From positions 60,001 through 124,000 of the forward strand of contig CAWZYM010000045.1 of assembly GCA_963966185.1 (NCBI GenBank): DNA of 64,000 bases. The letters are read 5' to 3'. Of the stretch, positions 13,444 through 25,870 are shown in pieces (position 1 is the first letter of the stretch; every line of letters starts with the position of its first letter). This DNA comes from Rhabditoides inermis. Its lineage: Eukaryota > Nematoda > Chromadorea > Rhabditida > Rhabditidae. Below the pieces are notes generated by a model. It was not told the origin of the DNA, searched no databases, and worked only from the letters and a program-made list of their open reading frames with translations. The translations under genes and the position numbers were made by a program.

Positions 13444-16072
13444 CTATCCGTGATTGATGGCTATCAGTGGTTTATCAGTGCCGATCCCTCTCTTGTTGTT
13501 ACAACAACATCCTGCCATGTTCCGAGAAACTGATTGGAACTGATCGATCATGTAGAACGAGCGATGGATCAAGTAAATAAGGGATCTGACAGTACTATGT
13601 AACTTTGGAGAGAAAATGAACCACTGACTCTGGCTTCCTTTTGCGAGCAGCTGACTCCTCTCGATAGAATACCGCATTTTCCCCTCCTCCCGTCGTCGAC
13701 AACAACACTGAATCATATTATTAGTATGTATATAATTATATAATGTCATAAAACGATTTTACATGCTAAATCTCACCTGGTGTGCGAGGCAAGCGACTAG
13801 GAGGACAGAGAGGGCGAAACAGAGGGAGAGAGCCACACACAGGAAGAGCTTGTCCGGGTTGCCTGCAACTGGTGTGGTGCACTGGTTCTTGGTGCTCTGC
13901 TGGTTGGTGCAACTGGTGTGGTGCACTGGTTCTTGGTGCTCTGCTGGTTGGTGCCTGTCCGCTCACCCCTCATGTAGTTGTATATGACGACGATGTCGTG
14001 TGCTATTCCGACCGCATTCGCCCCCTGTTGTCTCGGTTCGTCTCTTGGGGGCAGATCCGAGGGAACCTCGTGTCGAACAAAGTGCGCGTCAGCAGCCAGG
14101 TACTCGGCTCAAACCAAGAGATTGTTTGTTTGTTTACTGGTTTGTTTTCTGTATTCACTACCAGTAATCGACAATGGTTGATGTTTCTTGGTTTGATTGC
14201 TCACCATCATTGTATAGCGGCTGTTTTTCCTCTTCTTTCCGAATTCTCGTCTCTTCGACGATCGCTTCATGTACCACGTCGTGGTAGTCAACCTGTATGC
14301 TCTGGTTATCGATTTATTGATTGTCGACGTCACCTTCTCAATGGTGCTGAGTTCTTCGGAGCTCTTGTCCTCCTTGTGCACTGACTTGTCTTCGACTTTC
14401 TTCTCAACAATAAAATCCTCGATTTCTGGCTCGTTGTCTGGGAGGAAGCCGGAGCCTTCCTGGAAAATGCGTATGAGAATTCATATAAGTACTTGAATAT
14501 ATACGCGACCCACCCTCTCGAGAAGAGCACTGATGGACATGAGCTCTCCCTTGATCGCCTCTTCGGAGAAGATCTCCTCGTTCACTGCAAAACAACATGT
14601 TGATACTCATTCGTCTGTGTACAACGCCTACTCACCACACATGAATATGATGTTTAGGTATGGGGGTACTCCTGTGGGACAGGGCCTCCCGAATAGTCTG
14701 TCGGAGACTGAGAGGGAACAGCCAGACTGGGCATGGCAACGAGACAACACCTGGGGAAGAGCGTCTAACTGGCAGTCTGAAAGATACACAAGTCATATTG
14801 CATGCATATAGTATACCAATATATAACCATGATTATACGTAATGCTGTGATAGTCTATGCGATATAGCCGAACCACATTCCGCCTAGCTCCCAGTTTCTC
14901 ATAACCTGTCACTCTCACTCTCCCTCTTTCCTCTAAGATGTGAGTGGTGGTGACACTCACTTGAATGGGTTCGGTGGAGTCTAAGCGAATCTTCCCGCAG
15001 GCCATTCACTCCTCTCATCTCATTACGAACAGCCTCCATTCATCCCCGCCCGATCAAAGCAACACGGGAAACGAGCCGCTAATGTGCGACTCGCGACGCG
15101 AGCCAACCTCCCCACCACTCTTTGTGTTACGCAGGGAAGAAGTTCCATATACAAAGATACATTCCCCTATATTATCGCTGACATATATCATTTCATTCCC
15201 CGGGGCGCTGACAGACTGAGTCACGTCTCCCTCCTCTCGAAATGTGACTCATCCAGCTCTCGAGAGTTCGATATTGGCGCGGCGTTCGGCTCGCGATGAG
15301 AATAATTCAGGCGGTCATTTCGTCTATTCGACAAGCCGAAATGACCGGAAGGGGAAGGAAGGGGAAGGAAGGGGGGAGGGGGCGCACGCAGCCACAGTCA
15401 TAAAACTGCCTGCCCTCCATGTTCTTTGTGGTGCGCGAAAAGTAATGCGTACAAATACATGTACAATCACACTTTTGAGATCCGTTTTGTTGTACCTATT
15501 TCAAGTGTTCTTGAGGAACCGTATGAATTAATTCTGTGTACCTTTGTGGAAGTTGTTTGGAGGTGCGGGGCAGTGTGCGGCCTGTCCTCGAGCAGACCGA
15601 CCATAGCTCGCAGAATACACCGCTAGCCTGCAAGGGTCAACCTTTAATATCTATATGAAAAATAAAAATACAACCCATGGTAAACACACAAACATTTATA
15701 CATCTCACTAATAAAAAAAATCGAAAGATATATGATAGTTAGTGCACTATCAGGTCACGTGAACTTGATAGCGTAGCAGATTGCTAATGTTTTGTTTTGT
15801 GTGTGTGTGTGTGTGTGTTCTTCTCACCTTCTTCCCTCCCTGCACTCCAACTGCATCTCGCTGCCTTCGCAGAACGATTCGCCATCGAACGAGACTGGAT
15901 GGTAGAGTGATTATATGATACGGTATCAATTGCCCGGACAGAACGGAGAGAGCTAGCTAGAGAGAGAGGAGCATATATTCGTGCCCTCAGGGGGCTCTTG
16001 AGTGTGCTAATTATTCTCGTCCATGTTCGCTCCTCCACCACCGGCTGTCGACTCTTTCTCTCGTGTAATTGG

Positions 16073-16114
<42 letters not shown>

Positions 16115-16873
16115 CCCTCCACGCTGATTACTTGATTTGATTAATTTCGGTGCGCATAATCACATATTCACGTAGTATGAGTATGTCGAAAGAATGTCGT
16201 GAGAGGGGAGAGATGGGGGATAGAGGGGGAGAGGGATAGAGAAAGAGGGGAGAGAGTGATACTCACTGGGTTTGCATTTGTAGCTCATCTGCATGTACTT
16301 GCTGGTAGAGGGACACGGGTCTTCCTCGAACGTCGTCGAATCCACGTACACAGAACACTTGCGCTTCTTGTCGCACAGCTCCGACAGACGCTGAAACGTA
16401 TCGATACGTATTATTTGTTGTTACGTTTCTCCCATAACGTGTTCTTTGTCTCCCCCTGAAACGTATCGCTTCTTGTGCGTGCATTCCTTGCGTGCAGTGT
16501 CAGGTTTTGATGAATATTGCGTGACTCGACGCATATTTCATTTGGCATTTCGAGAGATGCGTTGATGATGTGAGATGGTGGCAATGGATAGTGTCCTCAT
16601 CACTCCAACCGAAGCCTCTCTCTCTCCATATAGGGTATAGGGATACGCACACAGAGCGGCAGTGCCCCGATAAATTTCCAATTACGGAATTAGGAGCGCG
16701 AATTCGTTGGACGGAGGGGGGGGGGGCAATCCATCTAGGGGTGTGTCTGTCCGCGTCTAATGTGTTGATGCATGGACGATAGACAAGAGGCAAAAAGACG
16801 CCCTTTCAAATCAACTGAAACTGCGTGGCTGTTACTGCAGGGCGGGAATCAATGCGGAAAAAGAGGGATGTGT

Positions 16874-16928
<55 letters not shown>

Positions 16929-19494
16929 AGGGTGAGAACCGGCAATCACTGCTCCTCCCCTCCCACTTGACACCAGAAGGCGCATATGGCAGAGTGCGCG
17001 AACGAACACGGCGACATAGTGTGGGAAGAGGAGAGGGGCAGACATACAACACAGCAGCTTTTTTCGCCAGATGACGAGTCTCGCTAATTGGGTGCGATGA
17101 TTGATAACGACATAATCTTGGCATTGTTATGATAATGATAATGTGGCTGACCGATTTGGCTTGAATGACGTCACAGGTGGAGTGATGGGTGGATGTGAGG
17201 GCATCCTTGCCGTCTCTCGCGGGGCACAACTGAGATGGCGGGACCACACTGCAACAAAGAGATAGTGATTACAAAGAAAAAAGGGGAAGAGTAGCGCATC
17301 ATGTGACATACCGTCCATAGAATCCGGTCTCGACAGCGATGTGTGTGTTGCGGGGGCAGTGCAGAGTGACCCTCTCCCCATCACAAGCGGACACACGGTG
17401 CGACTTCAGAGACTCATCCAGGATCTCTGCAAGAAAGACTATGTCAATTCCAGATCGCCAATCAGCGACTCCCATTCCTCCATTCTCTCCGAGTTGCATC
17501 AATCGGCACAGTCTCTGCCAGCCAGCCAGCCATTCATCTCCCCATTCTCTCATTTGCATAACTGTCCTCGGACCATATTTCATAGGGGTGTTTATGCGAG
17601 GCAGCTCGGTGATACATTGCATAACAGCTGTGAGACATGCGAACCCGCGAGACATGCAGTTAGAATGACGAGACATGCACAAACAAACATGACCTTTCAT
17701 TTTTTGCACTGTGAATGGGGCTACGGTCGCCCCCACCTTTGCCTTTTTTCAGACCGGACGAATCCGTTTTGGCTCAAATCCCTAAGAGTATAGGAATTGG
17801 CGGATTATCTCGTGCAACGCGATCCCTCTTCATCCGCAATCCGCAATATGCGCGCAGCTGTGTTTATTTATTCATCGCCTTCCCTCTAGTTTCTTAGGAG
17901 TGTGGTGGTGTACAGAAAAAGGCGCTCTGCCGGGGGGGGGGGGGGATATGCAAATGTGGCTGTCACCGCGGCGGCGGTTCGGCCCCCCGGGGAAGGCGGC
18001 AGCGTGACAGAAAGAGTTATGGCGCGGGTTTGTGACGCGGGAGGCGGGGGGCCACACACCTCGCACGCATGGAGAGCCCATCCGGCAATAGCCAGTGAGA
18101 CTGCTCGACCCCTCACTCTATTCCTCCGAATGGGATAATGAGGGGTGGTCGCGTGTCGCGCACTGATGAAGCCCTATTGTTTATTCGCTACAAGATAAAC
18201 GGCACTGGATCATGTAGGATGTAGGCTCGTCCTTGTATAAACTAGGATAACAGATGTCCGAATCTGTTGGCGCATCTCTCTGCCGAGAGCCGCGAGTAAT
18301 CCCTCATTTTCGCAACGTTTCAGAGCTTTTCGCCACGCCGCCGATGCATCGCTCATCCCTCCATCGCTGCTCGACCAGGCGTTCCCGCGCCAACGCTGGA
18401 CCACACACTCCTGCTAATGCACACAACGCACCACATCTCATACATGCCACTCCGGTGACCTCTCGAAACGCCGGATTGCGTTTCCCTCCCTCCACATTTG
18501 CATATTGCACTGCCCGGAAGTCGGCAGGGTGGCTAATGGAACGGAGGGAGCGCGGGAAAGGAGCGCGGTTGCAAGGCGAGTGGCCAGGTGCAATTACCTG
18601 GGGTGTATTGCCAGCCGCATTGGATTCCGATTACGCGTATAGAATGAGAGTGTTCAAGCACACAAAAACTACTCGTTTATGCGTGTCGTAGTGGGGTGGA
18701 TAAAACAACTATACACATCATCTTATCAGAACTATGCGGGAGGAGATCGAAGTATCAATGATCAATCATTGTAGAACTCATGTTCCGAAACATTCATGAG
18801 TGTAAATCCTTAATCAAAACAGTTTATGCAAATGAGGGCTCATCCAATTATTCGTACACCACTGGCAGGTGTGAATGTCGTTGCGCGAGTGGCGCAAACA
18901 GCCTCTCTCATTGTACTCTTATGCTAATGAATGGGGCTGACCGATTCGAGGCATAGCTATGCTACCAGCTGTCTCCAATGTGCAACGAGCGCTTTTGAGG
19001 GCGCTATATTTTATCCGCATCCGTTCGGCTTCAATTAGCATGCATTGCCATGGAGGCCAGCAAGCGAAGCGAGGCTCTTTTGTACAGGCGGTTATAGAAA
19101 GCACTATTAGTAGAGTAGCCTAGCAACAGTCGAAACCTCGAAACACATACCACTCTGTAGACGCAGTCTCTCCGCTAGAAACAGTGTTACAATCCCACAG
19201 TCGGGTTACACCTCTCTCTATCCCTCCCCTCCCCCCTCTCTCTCCTTCTGTTTTTTACGCGAGTGTGAGTAATGATTTATAGTGGCGAGTGACAAGTGGC
19301 AACTGCGCGGGACAAATTGTCGAGGATCGATCTATCAGGTTTGGCAGATCAAAGGCAGCGCAGGCAGCGCGTCCTCATCAGCGGACGAACGAAAACAGCT
19401 TCGTACCCCAGACATGGCTGCCGGCCACTCTTTTCATCTATTGCGTGTGTTATGCTGGCAGCTTCTCTCACTCTCTCACTCACACTTTACAACT

Positions 19495-19531
<37 letters not shown>

Positions 19532-20109
19532 GAGGGTAGGTGATAAAGACTTCTTCTCCATTTCGCCAGCTTGTTTGAGTGTTACGTTTCCGACATGTGC
19601 GCATATATGATGGGAGAAGAATGGAAGAATGGAGGGTGGGTGGCTGGGTGGACATTGAAAAAGTGCACCCGTCTGCACATTGTTTTCTCATTCCATAAGA
19701 GAATGGTTCCCCTCTCATATTGAATGAGTGTTTTCATGGTCGTCTCAATGGAATACGGATATCCGACTGCCTACTTTCTCATTCTCCTCGCAGCCACTAC
19801 TACTCATTTAACTACGCCTTTACAACCAATTCGCACAACGGAGAATAAAACGAAACGCAAAGATTGTTGGTTTGCCTCCTTCTCAAGAGAGAGAAAAGAA
19901 CACGTATAATTAAAGCAAAGAGACAGATCCCGTTTCGAGGAAAAGGAGATTACACACACGCCACCCATCACATATGGAGACACAAAGAAATAAGCAAATA
20001 AGAGAAAGAATGTACCTTCAATGATGGCCTGAGTATCGGCCTCCGTCGACTTGCGGTTGAAAAAGGCAGTCGCCGGAGAAAGGAGTACAGCAAAGAAAAG
20101 GAGGCGCAT
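13444..20109 (-). CDS. eva-1: EVA-1-like receptor with two SUEL (galactose/rhamnose-binding lectin) domains
   Basis: EVA-1 is a single-pass receptor that works with UNC-40/DCC and SAX-3/Robo in Slit-dependent axon guidance in C. elegans. Exons worked out are 20109-20016, 17426-17312, 17248-17152, 16390-16267, 15894-15828, 15627-15542, an uncertain exon ending at 14961, 14750-14636, 14584-14514, 14459-14334, 14102-13967, 13862-13777 and 13707-13444. A signal peptide (MRLLFFAVLLSPATA) is followed by SUEL domain 1 (SACDGERVTLHCPRNTHIAV, FYGR, EDPCPSTSKYMQMSYKC). Domain 2 follows (FCEGSEMQLEC, AVYSASYGR, FGRPCPTGVPPYLNI). Next come an acidic/charged stem, a transmembrane segment (LFLCVALSLCFALSVLLVACL) and an approximately 88-residue tail starting CCCRRREE. 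Intron 1 is 2.6 kb. The exon encoding CGKIRLDSTEPIQ has no usable acceptor in the required frame, because an in-frame TGA lies directly upstream. This is either an assembly error, a hidden mini-exon or damage. Confidence 0.9.
13867..13954. repeat. Two tandem 44-bp units inside an EVA-1-like intron
   Basis: 13867-13910 and 13911-13954 are identical (each begins AACTGGTGTGGTGCACTGG). They fill most of the 104-base intron between the exons ending at 13967 and beginning at 13862. The unit length is not a multiple of three, and the flanking exons join in frame only when the repeat is spliced out. Confidence 0.85.
16878..16925. repeat. (GA)n microsatellite
   Basis: A pure GA run in the EVA-1-like intron between 17151 and 16391. 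Another pure CT run lies at 16078-16112, in the next intron. Confidence 0.9.
17427..20015 (-). other. Large first intron of the EVA-1-like gene
   Basis: About 2.6 kb. It has a GC-rich patch with poly-G at about 17932-17945 and short GA runs (19500-19528). No nested gene is recognised. Its length, against introns of about 50-700 bases elsewhere in this gene, would suit regulatory content, but no site can be named. Confidence 0.4.
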
Positions 20110-20467
20110 AGTGAATGGGGAAACTAGTACACTCTATACTAGTAGTAGTCGTTGCCGGGCCTGCCTACAGGGGACTCATAAATTGCCAACACCCAATGGC
20201 CACTACACGTTAGAGGAGAGGGGGTGCTGACGGGAAGGGGCGGGGCTTGTCGATCAGGCCCCGCCCACAATGACTGCGCGGCCTGCGAGATTAGAGGAAG
20301 ACATAGTGAGTGAGAGAAAGGGATAAGGATGGTGTGAACTTGTGGGAAATAACTAGTACGAAGGGATTTGATTCATTCAAAGAAAAAAAAAATCGTTTAT
20401 CATAATTAACCGTACTCGCTTTGGTATGTACACGACAGTTCTGATATGGTCTAATGAAAGAATGACG

Positions 20468-22579
20468 TCATCGGTTGAGCTCCTTCTGAATATCGTCTTC
20501 CTCCTCCACTTCCACTTCCTTCTTCACAACCACCGGCCGAGCACCAATCGACGTCACGTATTTCGTCTCCCCTTTACCGTTTAGGAAGGTAAAGTAGGCT
20601 GTTTCGTTGCTCACCTGAAAAGGACGGTGGAGAGAGGAGAGAGATGAGACAGGATAGAGGAGAGAGAGAGAGGGGGAGAGAGGAGGGAAAGAGAGAGAGG
20701 GGATGGAGAGAGAAAGAGAGATAGAGAGAGAGACTCACTTCTGTGAACACAAATGCGCCGTTGGAGAAGCCGAGTTGCGAGAATGGATTCCACGAGGAAG
20801 GATAGCTGAAAGCGAGTCACTCCTCATCCCCCCCTCCTCCTCCTCTCTCTCTCCACTCACTGGAACTTGACGCTGCCTTCCGGCATATCATCCATGTGCT
20901 TGGTCGATCTATCCGATCTACTCGCAGCTCCCGACACTATGTACTGCACGCCGTCCACAATGAGGTGCTGGAGAAGAAGGAATGAACGAAGATGAGAGAG
21001 ATTCACTACAGTCCAGGGAATATTAAGTTCCGCCACCAGTCCGCTCGGCCGTCATGCATTTGAAAATTGCGCGGCGCGCGAAAGTTTGAATGTGAATTTA
21101 TTCGCGTGCTCTCGCATGTCTATCGATTTTGCCGCCTCGCACTCTGCGCTCTCTGCGCTCTCTACTGGCGGCTGACTGATTTGCCCACCCACTGTACCTG
21201 TAGTGTGTGATCGTGTCCGGCAAAGTACGCGGATACATTGTATTTCTTGAGCATCGGATGCAGTCGCTCGATCAGACATCTGGAGAAGAGAAAAAATACA
21301 TACCAATCGACTCTTAAAGGTAGTGTACCCTCTGATTCTGGTTGCACGAGATGCGATTACCAGTTTATTACTTATCATTTGTTAGTTATAATTCCATAAC
21401 ATGGAAGTTTGAAATTCAAAAATAACAATTTTAAAAATATATAAATATATTTAAAGTTTGACGTTTACCGGCAATTGTGTGCACAAGTGTGCACGCCCGC
21501 AAAACTTATGTTCACCGACTGCGGTTACATCACCGAACTGACCGGTGTACCTCGTTTGGTTCGCACATAAAATGTTTTTCAAATGCTTTGTGGTTTGTTT
21601 TTGATGTTCACTTCTCATTCCAAATCAAAATAAATTTAGAAAAATGTATATAAACAATATTAAACATATTTCCCAAATTTTCATAAAGTTTTCATGTTTC
21701 TTTTCAAAGCGTATTTGCATAAGGTTAAAAATATTTTTAAGGGATAGTATATTGACCAATTATGTTTCTAATAATGAGATTGAACAAATAGATAACACAA
21801 ATTGCATATTTGAAGTCATGCGTTCAGAGGGTACACTACCTTTAATCACTCCGAGATTACAAATCTATTACAACCAGCGCGGCAGCGCTGGTTGGTTTGT
21901 GTTAAGACTAGTCGCGCGCTAGAATCGGCAAAAGGCGACTGGACGAAAGGTCCCTTAGAATCTTTGCGAGAACAATGTGATGCTGATAGATGTTATCAGG
22001 ATGTTAGAAAATGGTTAAATTTCGATTTTGGAAGCGAGATACGCGCGCGCCCCCTGAGGGGCAGGCAATCCCCCGTGTACGGATGGTTTTCTAGGGGGGG
22101 GGGGTGGCGCGCACCGGCTGCCCCCAGCAGACAGGAGGTGCACATTCCGCACTGCCTGTGGATTGCACTGATATCATTCAGATCGCGTGCCCTGCCGTGC
22201 GCACAGTAGTGTTGTGGTTGGCGATTGCGCCCGTTGAGACAGATGGCTCGAGTTCGGTTCCGGCTGGTGGCAAACCTTTTGTAATATATGATTTTACATA
22301 GAAATGACATGGGAATGGTAAATACCTAAACTCTTTTTTGCAAAGTTTATACAATTTTGGACTCAACAAGGTGTGTGAACTGTTGGATTTCTTTTAAAAA
22401 AATGTTTTGTGGTTCATGTTAATGTATACAGATTTATATGAAATCCAATAAAAGTGCATTCATTATCTTTTAAAAGGACTTCCGTAAGAAAAGAGTTTGT
22501 GTTACTCAACGTAATGCAACAAAAGCTCATGCATTTTATCAATCGAAATAGTACACAAACCTGCTCCAATAGTTCAACA

Positions 22580-22644
<65 letters not shown>

Positions 22645-23615
22645 CGATCGGATACCGAAATCAATTTGCCGACGTACAACATTTGCTCGCATTATTTTTT
22701 TATTGTAGAAAGAGCAGGTTTGTTTACTATTTCGATTGATAAAATGCATGAGCTTTTGTTGCATTACGTTGAGTAACACAAACTGTTCTCTTACGGAAGT
22801 CCTTTTAAAAGATAATCAATATTGTTGTAAAACGAAAACATTCGTAAAACAAAATAAATCGAGTGAGTGAAATGAGAGACTGACTGAGTGGGTCCGTGGG
22901 AGCTCATGGAATACACGGGGAAGTGGCCAGCGACGAACAGGAACTCGGCACTGAACATCTCTCTCTCTCTCTATCTCTCTCTCTCTGTCTCTCTCTCTCT
23001 CCTTCCCCCCCTCTCTCTCTCCACTCACGTACTGGCACTCAGCTGTCTCTCAATCCACGACCACTGCTTCTCAGCTTTCTGAAACGGAATGGTATGCTCA
23101 CAAAGTTACCTTACACTTTTCGCATTGCTAGTCTGTAATGTAAACAGATAAACAAGTGAACAAACAAATAAATAAGCACGCACCTCGACATCGTCGGGTC
23201 CTTCCGGGTCGTGTGACATGTTCCAAACCATATCGAAGAAGCCACCGTTCTACAGCAACCAATCGATATTATTGATTTTCGAATTCACTCTCGCATGTCG
23301 ATGTCTGTGGTGTTTGTGATGCTTGTGGCGTTTGTGACCCTTGTGTTGGCTCTTCTTGTACTAATTCTAATCAATCAATAATCGATCGATCCATCGATAG
23401 TACCTGGATGTCGGCCGTGTTTCCGCACAGCTCGATCGTGTCGATCATTATCACGTCCACCTGGCAGACAATCGATAAATCGATAATCAGTCAATGGCTT
23501 CACCTCGGTGCCGTTGGAGAAGAAGGTGAGATTGTAGTAGAGAGAGGGGAAGATCCTGAAGATGCAGGATTAAGAATGGAGAGAGGAGAGAGGTTACAAA
23601 GGGAAGAGAGAAGAA

Positions 23616-23665
<50 letters not shown>

Positions 23666-23805
23666 AAAAGCGAGAGAGGAGAGGGGGGAATGGACGCACC
23701 ACTTTCTGCTGTACTTGGTGTACTCGACTTGGCCTGTGATGTTACCAAAGTGATCATGGTTGCCACCGATCATGTACCACGGAATCTAAACTACAATCAT
23801 GTTCT

Positions 23806-23836
<31 letters not shown>

Positions 23837-24565
23837 CCCCCCACTCACCTGCAGTGAGTCGTGTGTGTAGATGTTCTCGAAGGATGTCTGCAATCGATAA
23901 ACCAATCAATACTCAATAGATACGGGACCACCCACGTCGAACCGCTCGCTGTACTCGTTGTCGACGCCAGTGAAGTAGATGTTGTCGCCCACGTTCACCA
24001 CGAAATCCACCTACAAAAGACATCATATGGTAAAGTATACATTGAATTCATTGAAATGATCGCACGGATGGATGTGTTGATAGTTGATGGCTGTATCGAT
24101 CGACCCACATGTTTCTCGTGTGCGACGCGAGACATCGTGTCTGCCGTCTTGCCTTGCGCATACGTGGTGTACGGGTACACAGGCAGACCTCAACACCACT
24201 CGATCACAATCAGTTGAGAATATTCACATGAAGGGAAGAGTGATGATTATATCCGCGTGTCCGTTGTGTGGTGTGTGAACTGACCGCCAGTGTCTCCGAT
24301 GAGAAGGAATTTGATAGTGGACAGGTTCTTGGCCCGGCATCCACTGATCAGACACTCCATGTGTGTAGGGTCAGTGCTCGTCGGACTCGACAGGCCCACT
24401 CAAAAACACTTATTCAGTTGATTGAGGGACAAAAATGGATGAGGACAACAGTTGAAGCGCGAAACGTATCAAAGCTACATATGGAACAGACTGACCCGAT
24501 AGAACAGTGGCTCCGAGGATAGCGCAGGCCATGAGGAGGGCGTACCTGCCCACGTCGCGGACCAT
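20468..24565 (-). CDS. Purple (tartrate-resistant, ACP5-type) acid phosphatase
   Basis: A secreted or lysosomal metallophosphatase with a binuclear metal site. The start is the ATG at 24565, with a hydrophobic signal (ALLMACAILGATVLSG). Early exons are 24565-24496, 24398-24285, 24188-24109, 24010-23936, 23887-23849 and 23785-23700, all in phase. The five metallophosphoesterase motifs appear in order: LLIGDTGG, VVNVGDNIYFTGV, IGGNHDHFGN, VAGHFPVYSMSSHGP and AGHDHTLQ. The conserved IDTIELCGN and YIVSGAASR segments of the ACP5 branch are also present. The last exon ends KKEVEVEEEDDIQKELNR, an acidic/basic tail absent from the vertebrate enzyme. The intron between HGPTQ and CLIERLHPMLKKYNV is about 1.6 kb and carries two inverted-repeat elements. 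The gene lies upstream of the EVA-1-like gene on the same strand, 358 bases away. Confidence 0.93.
21318..21841. mobile_element. MITE with 18-bp perfect terminal repeats and TTAA flanks
   Basis: The left end AGGTAGTGTACCCTCTGA is matched in perfect reverse complement by the right end. TTAA stands at both sides (21314-21317 and 21842-21845), as for piggyBac-type target duplications. The 524-base interior is AT-rich, with no transposase. It lies in a phosphatase intron. Confidence 0.8.
22462..22816. mobile_element. Hairpin inverted-repeat element A
   Basis: The arms 22462-22566 and 22712-22816 are reverse complements with few differences. The loop contains a (TA)n run. The arm sequence (CTTTTAAAAGGACTTCCGTA outward, GCAACAAAAGCTCATGCAT within) is clearly related to the hairpin at 25319-25683. 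No coding capacity. It lies in a phosphatase intron. Confidence 0.85.
22582..22642. repeat. (TA)n microsatellite
   Basis: About 60 bases of pure TA in the loop of the hairpin at 22462-22816. It would extend the cruciform. Confidence 0.95.
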
Positions 24566-24694
24566 CCTTCGTCTCAGACGCGGCTGCGGACCCGGCAACG
24601 GGGCACTGACAATCAATCAATCATTCAATCAATATCGACTCAACCGGTTCGCAGGTACAAAACAGCAGAAATGAGCCGTGATTCAGCTGTGCAG

Positions 24695-24706
24695 ACCCGC
24701 CATATA
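24695..24706 (-). promoter_or_regulatory. TATA-like box upstream of the phosphatase
   Basis: The minus strand reads CCCTATATATGG, about 130 bases upstream of the start codon at 24565. It is a plausible core promoter with a leader of about 100 bases. Confidence 0.4.
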
Positions 24707-24732
24707 TAGGGGAACGTGGATTATGTCGATCC

Positions 24733-24735
<3 letters not shown>

Positions 24736-24782
<47 letters not shown>
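24736..24782. repeat. (CT)n microsatellite
   Basis: A pure CT run just upstream of the phosphatase TATA-like box. Confidence 0.95.
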
Positions 24783-24785
<3 letters not shown>

Positions 24786-25318
24786 CAATCGGATAAAATC
24801 GACGTGTTCGTTGAATCATCATCGCACACGCCCAAACAAACGAATGCAATTGATGTGATTGCAATGCAACTAACCTCTGCCTCACGCGAGAGTAGCGGAT
24901 ATGATCCATTACAACTAGTCAGATTGGAATATGAACGGACGGCAGTGAGTTTCAGTTTCGACAAGTGACTAGACACCGCACTACACAGCACACACAGGTG
25001 GGGCCGGTTCTTCGGTGCGCATACAAGACGGAGAGATAGGAGAGAGCGTGTGAGATTGAGAGACGCAGACAGCGTAGTAGTTATCAGATCCTTATCAAAG
25101 AGCGCGACTGATAAGAAAATCATAACTGTATAGAAACAATAACAAAACAGATAGGTAGGGAAGGCGAGGCGAGTGAGCCGATCGATATCATCCTCCATGA
25201 GAAAGGTGAGTGCGCAATGGGTCACGCCAAAGTCAAACAACCGATTGTGGTCAAAATGCAAGTGCTCACTTGTACTTACTACTATCAAACACTGAGCCGT
25301 TAAAACTTACACATAACA

Positions 25319-25440
25319 ACATATATATTTTCTTTAAAAAGTACTTGCGTAAACAAATGAACTTTGTCTTGTCCCAATGCAGCAAAAGCACATGCATAAA
25401 GCGTTTACAAATACTAACACAAACCTGCGCCTCTCTCTTC

Positions 25441-25478
<38 letters not shown>

Positions 25479-25683
25479 CTCTCTCTCTGTCTTCTCTCTC
25501 TCTCTAATATGGACGTATGGCGTTATTCATTTGTATTGTTATATTTCATCGGTTAATGTCCACTGTCCGTTATGCGCAGGTTTGTGTTAGTATTTGTAAA
25601 CGCTTTATGCATGTGCTTTTGCTGCATTGGGACAAGACAAAGTTCATTTGTTTACGCAAGTACTTTTTAAAGAAAATATATGT
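25319..25683. mobile_element. Hairpin inverted-repeat element B
   Basis: The arms 25319-25430 and 25574-25683 are reverse complements. The arm reads CTTTAAAAAGTACTTGCGTA and GCAGCAAAAGCACATGCATA, closely resembling element A at 22462-22816. The loop is CT-rich rather than TA. A fragment of the inner arm (ACAAATACTAACACAAAC) recurs at about 25963-25981. Confidence 0.85.
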
Positions 25684-25817
25684 CCTTTTGTTAAATTTCA
25701 TAGAAATTTTGAATATGTGCTGAATTATGACTATTCATATGGATTTTATCAAAAACTACTATCTCTCACTCACTCTGTTCTCTCCTTCTCTTTGTCCCTT
25801 CTCTCTCTTTCACTGTT

Positions 25818-25870
<53 letters not shown>

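Noticed and set aside
20110..20467. Operon linking the acid phosphatase and the EVA-1-like gene
   Set aside because: Same strand and 358 bases apart, but no trans-splice evidence or functional link can be seen from sequence, and the first exon of the downstream gene encodes its own signal peptide after a long gap.
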